Part shown: positions 7,390 through 14,278 of the stretch, piece after piece | Layout: each line of letters opens with the position of its first letter | Position numbering within the stretch: position 1 is the first letter of the stretch | From: Methanoperedens sp049303315 | GTDB lineage: Archaea; Halobacteriota; Methanosarcinia; Methanosarcinales; Methanoperedenaceae | NCBI GenBank assembly: GCA_049303315.1 | Contig: JBAQMZ010000042.1 | Coordinates: 1-24,403, forward strand | Length of the DNA stretch: 24,403 nt | Reading direction: 5' to 3' | Position numbers and translations under genes: made by a program | The notes under the pieces: model-generated | Seen by the model: the letters and a program-made list of their open reading frames with translations, nothing else | Database searches by the model: none | Told to the model about the DNA's origin: nothing

Positions 7390-8235
7390 ATGGAAGAGCA
7401 TTCCATCGTGGTCCGCGGCGATGTTATTGTGGGGAATTACGCAGAACTCGCTTACGGTTTGATAGCCGGCATGGTAATAGCAGGGGAGCATGTGAAGATA
7501 AACGGGAACATACTTTCGGAGAACGATATCCGGATAGACATGTGGTCTGATATAACAGGGGATGTCAGGACAAAGACCGATGCATATCTCGGGGAATTTG
7601 TCAATATTAATGGGAAACTCTTTGCGGCGGGTAATCTTGATGTGGGGAACAATGTGAAAATAAGCGGAGGCTATGATGTTAAAGGATGGATTGTGGTGCG
7701 CAATCCCCTTCCTGTGATGATGTTCATATTCTTCTATCTCATGGCACTGCTCCGCTTCGGCAATGAGGAAGAAGTTGAAAAGGCGCTTGACGAGCTTTTC
7801 ACGGAAGAGCCTTCGGATAATAAATTGTTGTCAATACCCAACAGGACAAAAATAGACCTTGAAGCAATAAAGACCACCTCGCGCGCCGTGATTGGAAGCC
7901 ACTGCCGCCTGCTCGGGAATATCCGCGCCCGTTCCATGTCGATGGGAAACCACGACACGTTGTTCGGGAGCATCCGCACCACCGGAGATATCGCAATCGG
8001 ACAAAGCTGTATCATTCACGGGAATATTATCACGAAAGGAACGGTTGATATAGGAAGGAACTGCAATATTCTTGGGAAAATTACAGCGGACGCGATAGTA
8101 TTGCATGAAACCTCCAGAGTTAATGGCGAACTGGCAGCCCCGAACAGCGTGAAAATTGTGCGGGATGACCTTGAAGGACTGGATGAGGTTGGAAAAAAGG
8201 TGTTCTACGGGTTTACACTGCTTGAGGATGTCTAA
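7390..8235 (+). CDS. Bactofilin-like polymer-forming protein (COG1664-type)
   Basis: This 281-residue protein is made of short beta-helix turns in two blocks (about 5-105 and 160-255). The turns have Gly/Asn-rich corners such as VNINGKLFAAGNLDVGNNVKI and TVDIGRNCNILGKI, typical of bactofilin-like/COG1664 right-handed beta-helices. Between the blocks is a hydrophobic stretch (PLPVMMFIFFYLMALL, about 105-121) and an acidic helix (NEEEVEKALDELF). Bactofilins polymerise into cytoskeletal filaments; some COG1664 proteins are annotated as acyltransferase-like only because of hexapeptide-style turns, and no catalytic residue is evident here. It is divergent from cooT, with 114 bases between starts. 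Membrane contact through the central segment is inferred. Confidence 0.72.
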   Translation: MEEHSIVVRGDVIVGNYAELAYGLIAGMVIAGEHVKINGNILSENDIRIDMWSDITGDVRTKTDAYLGEFVNINGKLFAAGNLDVGNNVKISGGYDVKGWIVVRNPLPVMMFIFFYLMALLRFGNEEEVEKALDELFTEEPSDNKLLSIPNRTKIDLEAIKTTSRAVIGSHCRLLGNIRARSMSMGNHDTLFGSIRTTGDIAIGQSCIIHGNIITKGTVDIGRNCNILGKITADAIVLHETSRVNGELAAPNSVKIVRDDLEGLDEVGKKVFYGFTLLEDV

Positions 8236-8304
8236 AAAATTTCTCCGGCATACTATCGCCTTTGAGAGCATGAAAGACGCACCTGATGTTTGCAATTATA
8301 ATTA

Positions 8305-8652
8305 TCACTCAAACTCCACAATCGCTTTTTTCGCGCCTATCGGAGTAATCAGAGCCTGCGTGCCCTTCTCAATATGATACGACTCTCGAAGCTCCTTTGG
8401 CAGCCGCAGCAGTAGTATTTTTCCGCTCTCGCTTAATTTTCTTTTGTATAAAGCCTGCCCTCTGGGCGCTACACCAAGCGCGGCTTTTAATCCCTTCTCT
8501 ATTTTGTGTATGGAATCTGGATGGTTAATGTAGATTTTTCTGCCCGTGGTTTTATGTTTCCTGACAAGAACGTCCGTAATAACTACAGGGATACCATAGT
8601 TTTCAATTACAACATCTTCGTATACATCTTCAAACTCGCTATTCTTTTTCAT
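8305..8652 (-). CDS. AbrB/SpoVT-domain protein, possible antitoxin
   Basis: In this 115-residue protein the last 45 residues (SESGKILLLRLPKELRESYHIEKGTQALIT) follow the swapped-hairpin AbrB pattern: strand, R-L-P-K-E-L-R turn, then a K-G strand. The N-terminal 70 residues form another small domain that I do not recognise. AbrB-type domains bind DNA as dimers and are common in antitoxins. A good Shine-Dalgarno (GAGGTGA) lies just before the ATG and overlaps the end of the gene at 8657-9034, four bases upstream, so the two are clearly co-transcribed. In most TA pairs the antitoxin comes first; here it would be second, which is less common. Confidence 0.65.
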   Translation of the reverse strand: MKKNSEFEDVYEDVVIENYGIPVVITDVLVRKHKTTGRKIYINHPDSIHKIEKGLKAALGVAPRGQALYKRKLSESGKILLLRLPKELRESYHIEKGTQALITPIGAKKAIVEFE

Positions 8653-8656
8653 ATTT

Positions 8657-9034
8657 TCACCTCTGTAATGTGCGTTTTTTCTTTTGATTGAGTATGGTTA
8701 TGACAACAATAAGTCCTTGATTGGACTCCTCGATGCCTATGATGCATGGATAGATATGCTCATTCAATTCCGATTCGCACAGGTATCTTGTTGGAAAATA
8801 TTCAGTGTTATGAAGCTCTTTTCTTTTTATCTCAGGATTGATTAGAATCTGCTTTATGAACTCAAATAACTGGAAAGGATTTATGTCCCATCTGTCATAT
8901 GCCCTGTTGTCTCTATAAATATGTTCATCTATACCTATGCGTTCTTCTGATGCCAGTTTTTTAACAAGCTCTTGGATTTGCTTTTTTTCTTTAGCATCCA
9001 GATGTAGTATCCTGTACGACTCTTCTTCAGGCAT
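8657..9034 (-). CDS. Hypothetical protein, possible toxin partner of the AbrB-domain protein
   Basis: This 125-residue protein opens with a charged helical region (about 8-32) and continues with a mixed alpha/beta part ending CIIGIEESNQGLIVVITILNQKKK. A terminal strand of that kind followed by a basic end resembles RelE/DUF4258-like small toxins, but no catalytic set is obvious, so the toxin idea rests mainly on pairing with the downstream AbrB-domain gene. A TATA box (9058-9066) is centred 28 bases before the ATG, suggesting a leaderless start. I do not recognise the family. Confidence 0.55.
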   Translation of the reverse strand: MPEEESYRILHLDAKEKKQIQELVKKLASEERIGIDEHIYRDNRAYDRWDINPFQLFEFIKQILINPEIKRKELHNTEYFPTRYLCESELNEHIYPCIIGIEESNQGLIVVITILNQKKKRTLQR

Positions 9035-9057
9035 CGTACAAAAAAGGTATGTTTTAG

Positions 9058-9066
9058 TATATAAAT
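9058..9066 (-). promoter_or_regulatory. TATA box for the gene pair ending at 8305
   Basis: The minus strand reads ATTTATATA, centred about 28 bases before the ATG at 9034, with no Shine-Dalgarno. This is a typical archaeal leaderless promoter layout. Confidence 0.55.
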
Positions 9067-9138
9067 ACGCGCCTGAATTCCAGATTTTGAGAGGAGATTC
9101 TGGATTCCCTCAACTCTCCGAGCAAGAAAAAACCAATT

Positions 9139-9154
9139 GTCTGCAGTCGCAGAC
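9139..9154. repeat. Perfect short hairpin
   Basis: GTCTGC (9139-9144) pairs with GCAGAC (9149-9154) across AGTC. It lies between two divergent promoters. Its function is unknown. Confidence 0.4.
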
Positions 9155-9233
9155 TTGACAGAGCCGATTCAAGAATACTATTTATAGACGCAAATGGATT
9201 TCGAGATTACAAATTTACAATTTGTCGAAGAAA

Positions 9234-9306
9234 AGCTTTATATGTCTTTATGCACATTAGTGTACATGTGTACACATGTGTGAAAATTCGCACATACAAA
9301 TATGTG
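9234..9306 (+). promoter_or_regulatory. Promoter with clustered dyad operators for the 9322 gene
   Basis: A TATA-like CTTTATATG lies at 9235-9243. About 25 bases on, at the expected transcription start, is the perfect 16-base palindrome ACATGTGTACACATGT (9264-9279). It is followed by the near-palindrome ATGTGTGAAAATTCGCACAT (9276-9295) and by CACATA-N4-TATGTG (9291-9306). In all, six ATGTG/CACAT half-sites fall between 9253 and 9306. A further hairpin, ACAAATT-TAC-AATTTGT, lies upstream at 9209-9225. Overlap with the start site suggests repression. Confidence 0.55.
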
Positions 9307-9321
9307 TAATGGAGAATAAAC

Positions 9322-9975
9322 ATGAATGATAGTAATGCAAATAAAATGATAGTCTTTACTAAAGATGGTATGATCGTGCCTGAGAGAGTAGAAAATCTTA
9401 TACAGGGTGTAACTTGGAAACCAAAATTAGTACCATATTCGGAGATTAAACAAATAGGTACATTGAACTTGAAAGTTGACTGCATTCAACCTGAATTTAA
9501 AGGTGACACGCTAATTGCATTGAAAATGCAAGGTGAGTTCGAGAGAAAAACAGATAAATCAACTGAAATTATAGGTTTGGTTACAGATAGAAATGAATCT
9601 GATGGAGAGATTTTAACAACATTATCTAAAATCGATGTAACCAACCGATTTCCAAGGTTTTTAATAACTCCTGATGGTCAAAAACGGAGTACTACTTCTT
9701 GGGCAGGTATTTTGGTGGAAGTAGCTAATTATTTAGAACTAATTAATAAAATTAATGCTAGTATTATACCGATATTAGATTCTTCCAGACGCTCGAGACA
9801 CTTAATCAGTTGTGAAAATAAGCATTTGTCTGGATCGAAGTTCATAGGGAAACATGCTACACAAAAAGGACTCCATATTGAAACAAATTATCGAGCAAAT
9901 GATATTGTGAAAAATGCGATACATCTAATTGAATATTGCAAAGAAAATCCTTCACAATTCAGAGTAGTATTATAA
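9322..9975 (+). CDS. Hypothetical protein (AT-rich orphan)
   Basis: This is a 217-residue soluble protein that I do not recognise. It starts at an ATG with GGAG seven bases upstream. It has no membrane segment. It is basic overall, with a mixed alpha/beta N-terminal half (IVFTKDGMIVPERVENLI, YSEIKQIGTLNLKVD) and a C-terminal part containing HATQKGLHIETNYRAND followed by a helix. The base composition is clearly more AT-rich than the housekeeping genes around it, and it stands alone behind a heavily decorated promoter, both consistent with recent acquisition. A restriction- or defence-related role is conceivable from context only; no motif supports it. Confidence 0.65.
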   Translation: MNDSNANKMIVFTKDGMIVPERVENLIQGVTWKPKLVPYSEIKQIGTLNLKVDCIQPEFKGDTLIALKMQGEFERKTDKSTEIIGLVTDRNESDGEILTTLSKIDVTNRFPRFLITPDGQKRSTTSWAGILVEVANYLELINKINASIIPILDSSRRSRHLISCENKHLSGSKFIGKHATQKGLHIETNYRANDIVKNAIHLIEYCKENPSQFRVVL

Positions 9976-10177
9976 TCTATGTGTTCAAACAATCAAGACA
10001 ATCCATCTGCTCCCTTACCAGTTAGCATTCTTTCCGATATAACTCAGTGTTGTCGGACATCATGAGTTCTGCAAACGGAATAATAATATCATAGAGCCAT
10101 AACTCAGGAGGCTCGCGACGCGGAAACTGCGTTTTCAATGAGAGGATAATTAAGACCTTTGAAAAAAGCAAGCCTGC

Positions 10178-10681
10178 TCAATAAACAGTAACGCTTTTCA
10201 CTCCTTTAATCCCTGTGAGGGTATTCACAAGTTCCCCGCTCACTTTGCCCTCTGTGATTATCGTAAGTTTTGGCTCCTCTGTCAAATACGGGTCGTCCGA
10301 AACTGCCTGCCTGATTATAATCCCGTGCTCTGCCACGGCAGTCGCCACAGCGCCCAGAAGACCTTTGCGGGCGGCGTTATCGGGAGCTATTACTATCACT
10401 CCCAGACCGAGCAACGGCGCGACTTCCCGCAGGAAAGGCATAGTGCGGACGTTCCTGAATATCTGCAAAAGCGTCTTATCCTTCATAATAGTCTCGCAAG
10501 TAGAATCGACAACACGCCTATCCACAGCTATCTCATTTGCTATCTGGGTGTGCGGTATCTCGATACTTCCCGAGACAACCCTCCCATGCTCATTTACCTG
10601 GAAACCTCTTTCCAATAGCAGCCGGATGACTTTTTCCTGTGCCGGATGGTTTTTGAATTTTTCCTGGATTATACTCCACAT
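10178..10681 (-). CDS. ACT-domain regulator of amino acid metabolism (COG2150-like)
   Basis: This 167-residue protein has an N-terminal winged-helix-like part (about 1-75; QEKVIRLLLERGF, IPHTQIANEIAVDRRVVDST). A C-terminal ACT-like domain follows (about 92-167; GLGVIVIAPDNAARKGLLGAVATAVAEHGIII, then KLTIITEGKVSGELVNTLTGIKGVKSVTVY). The combination fits the archaeal family of predicted amino acid-responsive regulators. ACT domains usually bind amino acids at dimer interfaces. The gene is monocistronic, with an AT-rich TATA-like region (CTAATATAA on the minus strand) shortly upstream. The ligand and targets are not deducible from the window. Confidence 0.8.
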   Translation of the reverse strand: MWSIIQEKFKNHPAQEKVIRLLLERGFQVNEHGRVVSGSIEIPHTQIANEIAVDRRVVDSTCETIMKDKTLLQIFRNVRTMPFLREVAPLLGLGVIVIAPDNAARKGLLGAVATAVAEHGIIIRQAVSDDPYLTEEPKLTIITEGKVSGELVNTLTGIKGVKSVTVY

Positions 10682-10724
10682 TATTTCTTAGTATGGTTAT
10701 ATTAGATACAAATGTTTTTGTATC

Positions 10725-10744
10725 AAAAAATAAAAAAAAGCTGA
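10725..10744 (-). terminator. U-rich terminator after the flavodoxin gene
   Basis: On the minus strand, reading away from the flavodoxin stop at 10824, two long T runs (eight and six Ts) occur about 85 bases downstream. They are followed by the perfect hairpin GATACAAA/TTTGTATC (10705-10712 with 10717-10724). Oligo-T tracts are the usual archaeal termination signal. Confidence 0.5.
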
Positions 10745-10823
10745 GGCGGAAAAATCCCCTCTCAACCTGCGCTTTTCTTCCCCTTTTTGCATTGGTGTCG
10801 GCTTTGGCATCCGCGCCGATTTC

Positions 10824-11339
10824 TCAGTGACCCCCCTCACCCATTTTGACTTCCTGCATGCTGACAGGTGCCTCTTTACGCTTCGGTTCGCTTCCTGGCC
10901 TGGTATATTTCTTTTTCACTTTATTAGCGATATCTTTTCCAAGCCTTTTACATTCTTCAAGATCTTTTTCAACAGGTTGATATTGGATACGTAATACAGG
11001 ATCTATTACATCCATGCCAAGCTCACGCATTTTTTCTGCAATCATTATAGGCGCCTCGCCGCTCCATCCGTAAGAGCCGAAAGCCGCTCCGATTTTACCC
11101 TTTGCATTCGCTTTTGAGAGACCCTCAATAAATTTTTCCATAGGAGGCAGCATCTTATAATGGAAAGTAGAAGAGCCAATCGCAATGGCATCAGCAGCTT
11201 TTATATCCTCTATTCTTGCTTCATGGAAATTCATAGCAACCGCGTCAATGTTTCTTGAAGCGGCGCCCTCGACGATAGCATCTGCCATCGCTTTTGTGTT
11301 ACCCGACGTACTGAGATATACAACAACTAATTTCGGCAT
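10824..11339 (-). CDS. Flavodoxin-domain protein
   Basis: This 171-residue protein has a flavodoxin fold, most like the flavodoxin half of FprA-type flavoproteins. The FMN phosphate loop is STSGNTKAMADAI (about 10-22). The other FMN loops are SSTFHYKMLPP and GSYGWSGEAP. It lacks the metallo-beta-lactamase-like diiron domain of FprA, so it is probably an electron carrier. The Lys/Arg-rich tail after residue 145 is an extension to the fold. GTG at 11348 would add three residues; ATG at 11339 is preferred because GGTG lies eight bases before it and the protein then starts MPKLVVVYLSTSGNT. It is divergent from ruvC, with 170 bases between starts. Confidence 0.87.
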   Translation of the reverse strand: MPKLVVVYLSTSGNTKAMADAIVEGAASRNIDAVAMNFHEARIEDIKAADAIAIGSSTFHYKMLPPMEKFIEGLSKANAKGKIGAAFGSYGWSGEAPIMIAEKMRELGMDVIDPVLRIQYQPVEKDLEECKRLGKDIANKVKKKYTRPGSEPKRKEAPVSMQEVKMGEGGH

Positions 11340-11481
11340 ATTTTTCACACCCGTGTCTATTTTTCTCGAGATTGGAACTTATTTCACACTATCCCTTTCT
11401 CATAATAATGTTATATGTGATTTCAGATAAAGCTTTCGCGGTTTTGTACAAGAACAATATACTGGCAGTATGGGCAAAGCA

Positions 11482-11489
11482 CTTAAATG
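11482..11489 (+). promoter_or_regulatory. TATA-like box for the ruvCAB operon
   Basis: CTTAAATG is centred about 25 bases before the ruvC ATG, and no Shine-Dalgarno is present, so a leaderless archaeal start is likely. The box is bracketed by two direct copies of AAGCACTT (11477-11484 and 11491-11498), a possible regulator site. Confidence 0.5.
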
Positions 11490-11509
11490 TTAAGCACTTT
11501 TAAAACAGT

Positions 11510-11980
11510 ATGATTGTTATCGGAATCGACCCGGGTCTTGCGACAGTCGGCTTTGGGGTCATACGAACCGAGAAAAACAATATAACTCCTGTAAGCTATG
11601 GCGCCATTCGGACATCGGCTGAAAAACAATCTCCGGAGCGCCTGCTGGAAATATACACAGGGGTCAATGAGCTTTTTGTGAAATACGTACCTTCAGCAGT
11701 GGCGGTTGAAAAACTTTTTTTCAATAAGAATGTCACAAACGCCATGAGCGTGAGCGAAGCAAGGGGCGTTATAGTCTTGGCGGCAGAGCAAAATCATATA
11801 CCCGTATTTGAATATACCCCGAACGAAGTTAAGCAGGCAATAACGGGTTCGGGGCGGGCTGATAAGAAACAGATGCAGGAGATGATTAAGAGGCTGTTGA
11901 ATCTTAGCGAGATACCAAGACCTGATGATGCGGCGGACGGGCTTTCGATTGCTTTATGTCATATACATATAATGAGATAA
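11510..11980 (+). CDS. ruvC: RuvC, Holliday junction resolvase
   Basis: RuvC is the homodimeric endonuclease that nicks Holliday junctions symmetrically. The 156-residue protein has the RNase H-like fold with all four acidic residues: Asp7 (GIDPG), Glu67 (AVEKLFFNKN) and the pair Asp140/Asp143 (PDDAADGLSIALCH). The aromatic in EKLFF, used to engage the crossover point in bacterial RuvC, is also present. It is the first gene of a tight ruvC-ruvA-ruvB operon, three bases from ruvA. RuvC is bacterial by origin; archaea normally use Hjc. Composition and the archaeal-type promoter match the host, suggesting an established acquisition. Confidence 0.96.
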   Translation: MIVIGIDPGLATVGFGVIRTEKNNITPVSYGAIRTSAEKQSPERLLEIYTGVNELFVKYVPSAVAVEKLFFNKNVTNAMSVSEARGVIVLAAEQNHIPVFEYTPNEVKQAITGSGRADKKQMQEMIKRLLNLSEIPRPDDAADGLSIALCHIHIMR

Positions 11981-11983
11981 TAT

Positions 11984-12571
11984 ATGATTTCGCATATTTA
12001 TGGTGATATAGCGCAGTGCGGTGAAAGTTTTGTGGTTATCGATGTGGGAGGCATAGGCTATCAGGTGAACGTTACAAAACCGGAAGCGTTAGACCTTAGC
12101 AATAAAAAAGAAAAGGTAAAACTGTACACCCACCTCAATGTCAGGGAGGATGCGCTTACACTCTATGGATTTCTAAACGCAAGCGAGCTTACGATGTTCA
12201 GGCTCCTTATCAGCGTAACAAGAATAGGGCCTCAAATCGCAATGAACATATTGTCTCAAATAAAAATTGAAGAGCTTGCGTCTGCAATTTTCCGCGAGGA
12301 TGAAAAAGTCCTGACCAGTATTTCTGGCGTTGGCACAAAAAATGCCAAGAGGCTGATACTTGAACTCAAAGATAAAATGAAAAAGAAAATGGAAGGTTTT
12401 GTTTTCACAGGTACAAGCAACATCAATTACGACGCGGTTAGCGCTCTTGTTTCTCTCGGATTTGGGCAACGTGAGGCGCAGGAAGCAGTGGAAACCGCAT
12501 CGTCTGATATAAAAGAACACACCGTGGAAGCATTGATTAAAGCAGCGCTTTTGAAGTTGAAAGAACGTTAA
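11984..12571 (+). CDS. ruvA: RuvA, Holliday junction-binding protein
   Basis: RuvA tetramers hold the four-way junction flat and load RuvB. The 195-residue protein has the expected three parts. An OB fold comes first (about 1-62; MISHIYGDI, IDVGGIGYQVNV). Tandem helix-hairpin-helix motifs follow (about 70-140; SVTRIGPQIAMNIL and SGVGTKNAKRLILELKDK). A C-terminal three-helix RuvB-binding domain ends the protein (about 148-195; NYDAVSALVSLGFGQREAQEAV). There is no Shine-Dalgarno, but the start is three bases after ruvC, so it is probably translated by coupling. It is intact and of normal length. Confidence 0.96.
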   Translation: MISHIYGDIAQCGESFVVIDVGGIGYQVNVTKPEALDLSNKKEKVKLYTHLNVREDALTLYGFLNASELTMFRLLISVTRIGPQIAMNILSQIKIEELASAIFREDEKVLTSISGVGTKNAKRLILELKDKMKKKMEGFVFTGTSNINYDAVSALVSLGFGQREAQEAVETASSDIKEHTVEALIKAALLKLKER

Positions 12572-12581
12572 AGAACTAAAT

Positions 12582-13568
12582 ATGGAAGAAAGGATAATAG
12601 CGCCGGTATCGCTAAACGAAGAAAAGGAAGATACAACCATTCGCCCGACAAGGCTTTCTGAATTTATCGGGCAGAAGGCGCTAAAGGATTCACTTATTAT
12701 ATTTATCGAGGCTTCTAAAAAAAGGGAAGAACCGCTCGACCACGTCCTATTCTCAGGACCCCCCGGCCTTGGGAAGACAACGCTTGCACACATCATAGCG
12801 CACGAGATGGGCTCGGATATAAAAAGCACTTCAGGCCCGGTACTGGAAAAACCGGGAGACCTTGCGGCAATACTGACGACGCTCAAGAAGGGAGACATTC
12901 TCTTCATCGATGAAATCCACCGCCTGAACTCTGTTATTGAAGAAATCCTGTATCCTGCTATGGAAGATTTTGAAATAGACGTCATGATAGGCGAGGGACC
13001 AAGCGCGCGCTCCATAAAACTCACGATTGAGCATTTCACCCTCATAGGCGCCACAACGAGGGTGGGACTTCTTGGCTCGCCGTTCAGGGACAGGTTCGGC
13101 TTCATTTCAAGGCTTAACCTGTATTCAGTGCCTGAACTTGTGGAAGTGGTGTCACGAAGCGCATCCATCCTGCAAATCCCTATGACGCAGGAAGGTTCAC
13201 TTGAGATTGCCAGGCGAAGCCGCGGGACACCACGCATCGCTAACAGGCTGCTTCGGCGCGTATGGGATTTTGCTCTTGTGAGGGCGGAGGGAAAAATCAC
13301 GCAGGATGTTGCTGATGCAGCGCTAACCATGCTGGGAATCGACAGGCTCGGGCTGGATGAGCTTGACAGGCGCATCCTTACTATAATTTCAGGGGATTTC
13401 GGGGGAGGTCCTGTGGGAGTCAAGACAATTGCAATATCAGTCGGCGAAGAGGTCAGGACGATTGAGGAAGTTTACGAACCCTACCTTATCCAGATAGGGT
13501 TTATCAAAAGAACTCCCCAGGGTCGGGAGACAACGCATGCGGCAAAGGAACATCTGGGAATTCAGTGA
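12582..13568 (+). CDS. ruvB: RuvB, Holliday junction branch-migration ATPase
   Basis: RuvB forms hexameric AAA+ rings that pump DNA through the RuvA-held junction. The 328-residue protein has Walker A GPPGLGKTT (59-67), Walker B with FIDEIHRL (Asp110, Glu111), sensor 1 in IGATTRVG (about 156-162) and an arginine-finger region SPFRDRFG (166-173). The C-terminal winged helix is GVKTIAISVGEEVRTIEEVYEPYLIQ with GFIKRTPQGR. All are intact. It lies ten bases after ruvA and is last in the operon. With ruvC and ruvA it makes a complete resolvasome of bacterial type. Confidence 0.97.
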   Translation: MEERIIAPVSLNEEKEDTTIRPTRLSEFIGQKALKDSLIIFIEASKKREEPLDHVLFSGPPGLGKTTLAHIIAHEMGSDIKSTSGPVLEKPGDLAAILTTLKKGDILFIDEIHRLNSVIEEILYPAMEDFEIDVMIGEGPSARSIKLTIEHFTLIGATTRVGLLGSPFRDRFGFISRLNLYSVPELVEVVSRSASILQIPMTQEGSLEIARRSRGTPRIANRLLRRVWDFALVRAEGKITQDVADAALTMLGIDRLGLDELDRRILTIISGDFGGGPVGVKTIAISVGEEVRTIEEVYEPYLIQIGFIKRTPQGRETTHAAKEHLGIQ

Positions 13569-13949
13569 GATATTGCAGAATTTTGGCGCGTATATCAACG
13601 CAAAGACGGCTATGAACAACGCATAGATAACGATGGAAAAGCTTAAACAATGCGAACAGTTGGCGTAGAACACGGATTTACGTGGATGGTACGGATTAGC
13701 ACAGATAAAAAATCCGTGGGTAATTAATCGTGCTGAATTTATAAAAGTCATGGCGCTTTATGGAATTTCGCCCCCACATCCCGCAAACACACGGCGCCGA
13801 CAAACGAGCGCTGGGAGCGCCTCGTATGAAAAAATAACTGCTTACAGGCGTAGAGATGATTATATTTAGGTTAAAAACAGAAATATAGGCTACTATGAAC
13901 ATTTCTCGTTTCAATTCAGAAGGGGTGGCATAACCTCACGGGGATAAAA
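13569..13949. other. Gene-free region: interspersed repeat, TATA-like site and GC-rich hairpin
   Basis: 13601-13719 is a copy of the repeat also found at 24176-24297. A strong TATA-like TTTATAAAAG follows at 13740-13749, then a GC-rich patch (about 13768-13826). The patch holds a hairpin with arms at 13804-13811 and 13817-13825 (one bulge). The last part is AT-rich and leads to GGGGAT at 13939-13944, the ribosome binding site of the HesB-like gene. No coding frame is convincing. Confidence 0.5.
13601..13719. repeat. Interspersed repeat, copy A
   Basis: It aligns with 24176-24297. The core 13644-13719 differs from 24221-24297 by one substitution and a one-base length change in an A run. The shared core includes TAAACAATGCGAACAGTTGG and several ACGGAT motifs related to the MITE-like palindrome at 3805-3888. 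No open frame and no transposase are present. Confidence 0.8.
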
Positions 13950-14222
13950 ATGAGCAAACTTTTTATAGACGGGAAAGCCATCCAGCTTATAAAAAAAGAA
14001 CTGCTAAAAGAGAATGCATGCGCAATGCGTATATTTACAGGCGGCGGCGGATGCTGCAAGCGTTTTGAGATAACCCCTGTGAAAAAACCGCTTGCAGGTG
14101 ATGTTACTTTTACGCAGGGTGGAATCAATATATTTATTGAGAAAGAGCTTGTGGATAATACGTCCGTTATAGAGATCAAAACTGATGAAAAAAAAGGATT
14201 ATTGATAAATTTAATTGAATGA
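13950..14222 (+). CDS. HesB/IscA-like small Fe-S-type protein
   Basis: This 90-residue protein has the HesB/A-type fold pattern: CAMRIFTGGGGCCKRFEITPVKK followed by GDVTFTQGGINIFIEKEL and a short end. A-type carriers use three cysteines, one after the first strand and a C-terminal C-G-C. Here Cys24, Cys35 and Cys36 are present, but the C-terminal pair is missing. The paired Cys after the Gly run resembles the HesB-like (seleno)protein group. Iron-sulfur handling or a redox role is therefore inferred. It has a good Shine-Dalgarno (GGGGAT) and lies 56 bases before ahbC, an enzyme that needs Fe-S clusters, although ahbC also has its own TATA box. Confidence 0.7.
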   Translation: MSKLFIDGKAIQLIKKELLKENACAMRIFTGGGGCCKRFEITPVKKPLAGDVTFTQGGINIFIEKELVDNTSVIEIKTDEKKGLLINLIE

Positions 14223-14227
14223 CCATA

Positions 14228-14260
14228 TCTATAAATAAAATTAATTCGTAATATTACGAA
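14228..14260 (+). promoter_or_regulatory. ahbC promoter with perfect TTCGTA-N4-TACGAA palindrome
   Basis: A TATA box, TCTATAAATAAAA, lies at 14228-14240. The perfect 16-base palindrome TTCGTAATATTACGAA occupies 14245-14260, covering the expected transcription start. GGAG follows at 14265-14268, before the ATG at 14279. TTCGTA-N4-TACGAA is the inverted repeat I recall for the methanogen redox regulator MsvR. Binding just downstream of TATA would be expected to repress. Confidence 0.6.
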
Positions 14261-14278
14261 CATTGGAGAAATAAAAAG

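Noticed and set aside
7276..7491. N-terminal extension of the cooT frame to 7491
   Set aside because: It would bury the conserved Met-Cys start, overlap the start of the divergent bactofilin-like gene, and its residues look non-coding.
10022..10170. Minus-strand open frame of about 48 codons with protein-like composition (PRREPPELWLYDIIIPFAE)
   Set aside because: It has no ATG or ribosome site, is short and is bounded by stops. It may be a gene remnant, but nothing identifies it.
10824..11339. Full FprA F420H2 oxidase
   Set aside because: Only the flavodoxin domain is present; no diiron metallo-beta-lactamase-like domain precedes it.
12173..13423. Minus-strand 416-residue open frame opposite ruvA and ruvB
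   Set aside because: It is a shadow of ruvB and the end of ruvA. The Ser/Arg/Ile-rich, low-information protein has no recognisable domain.
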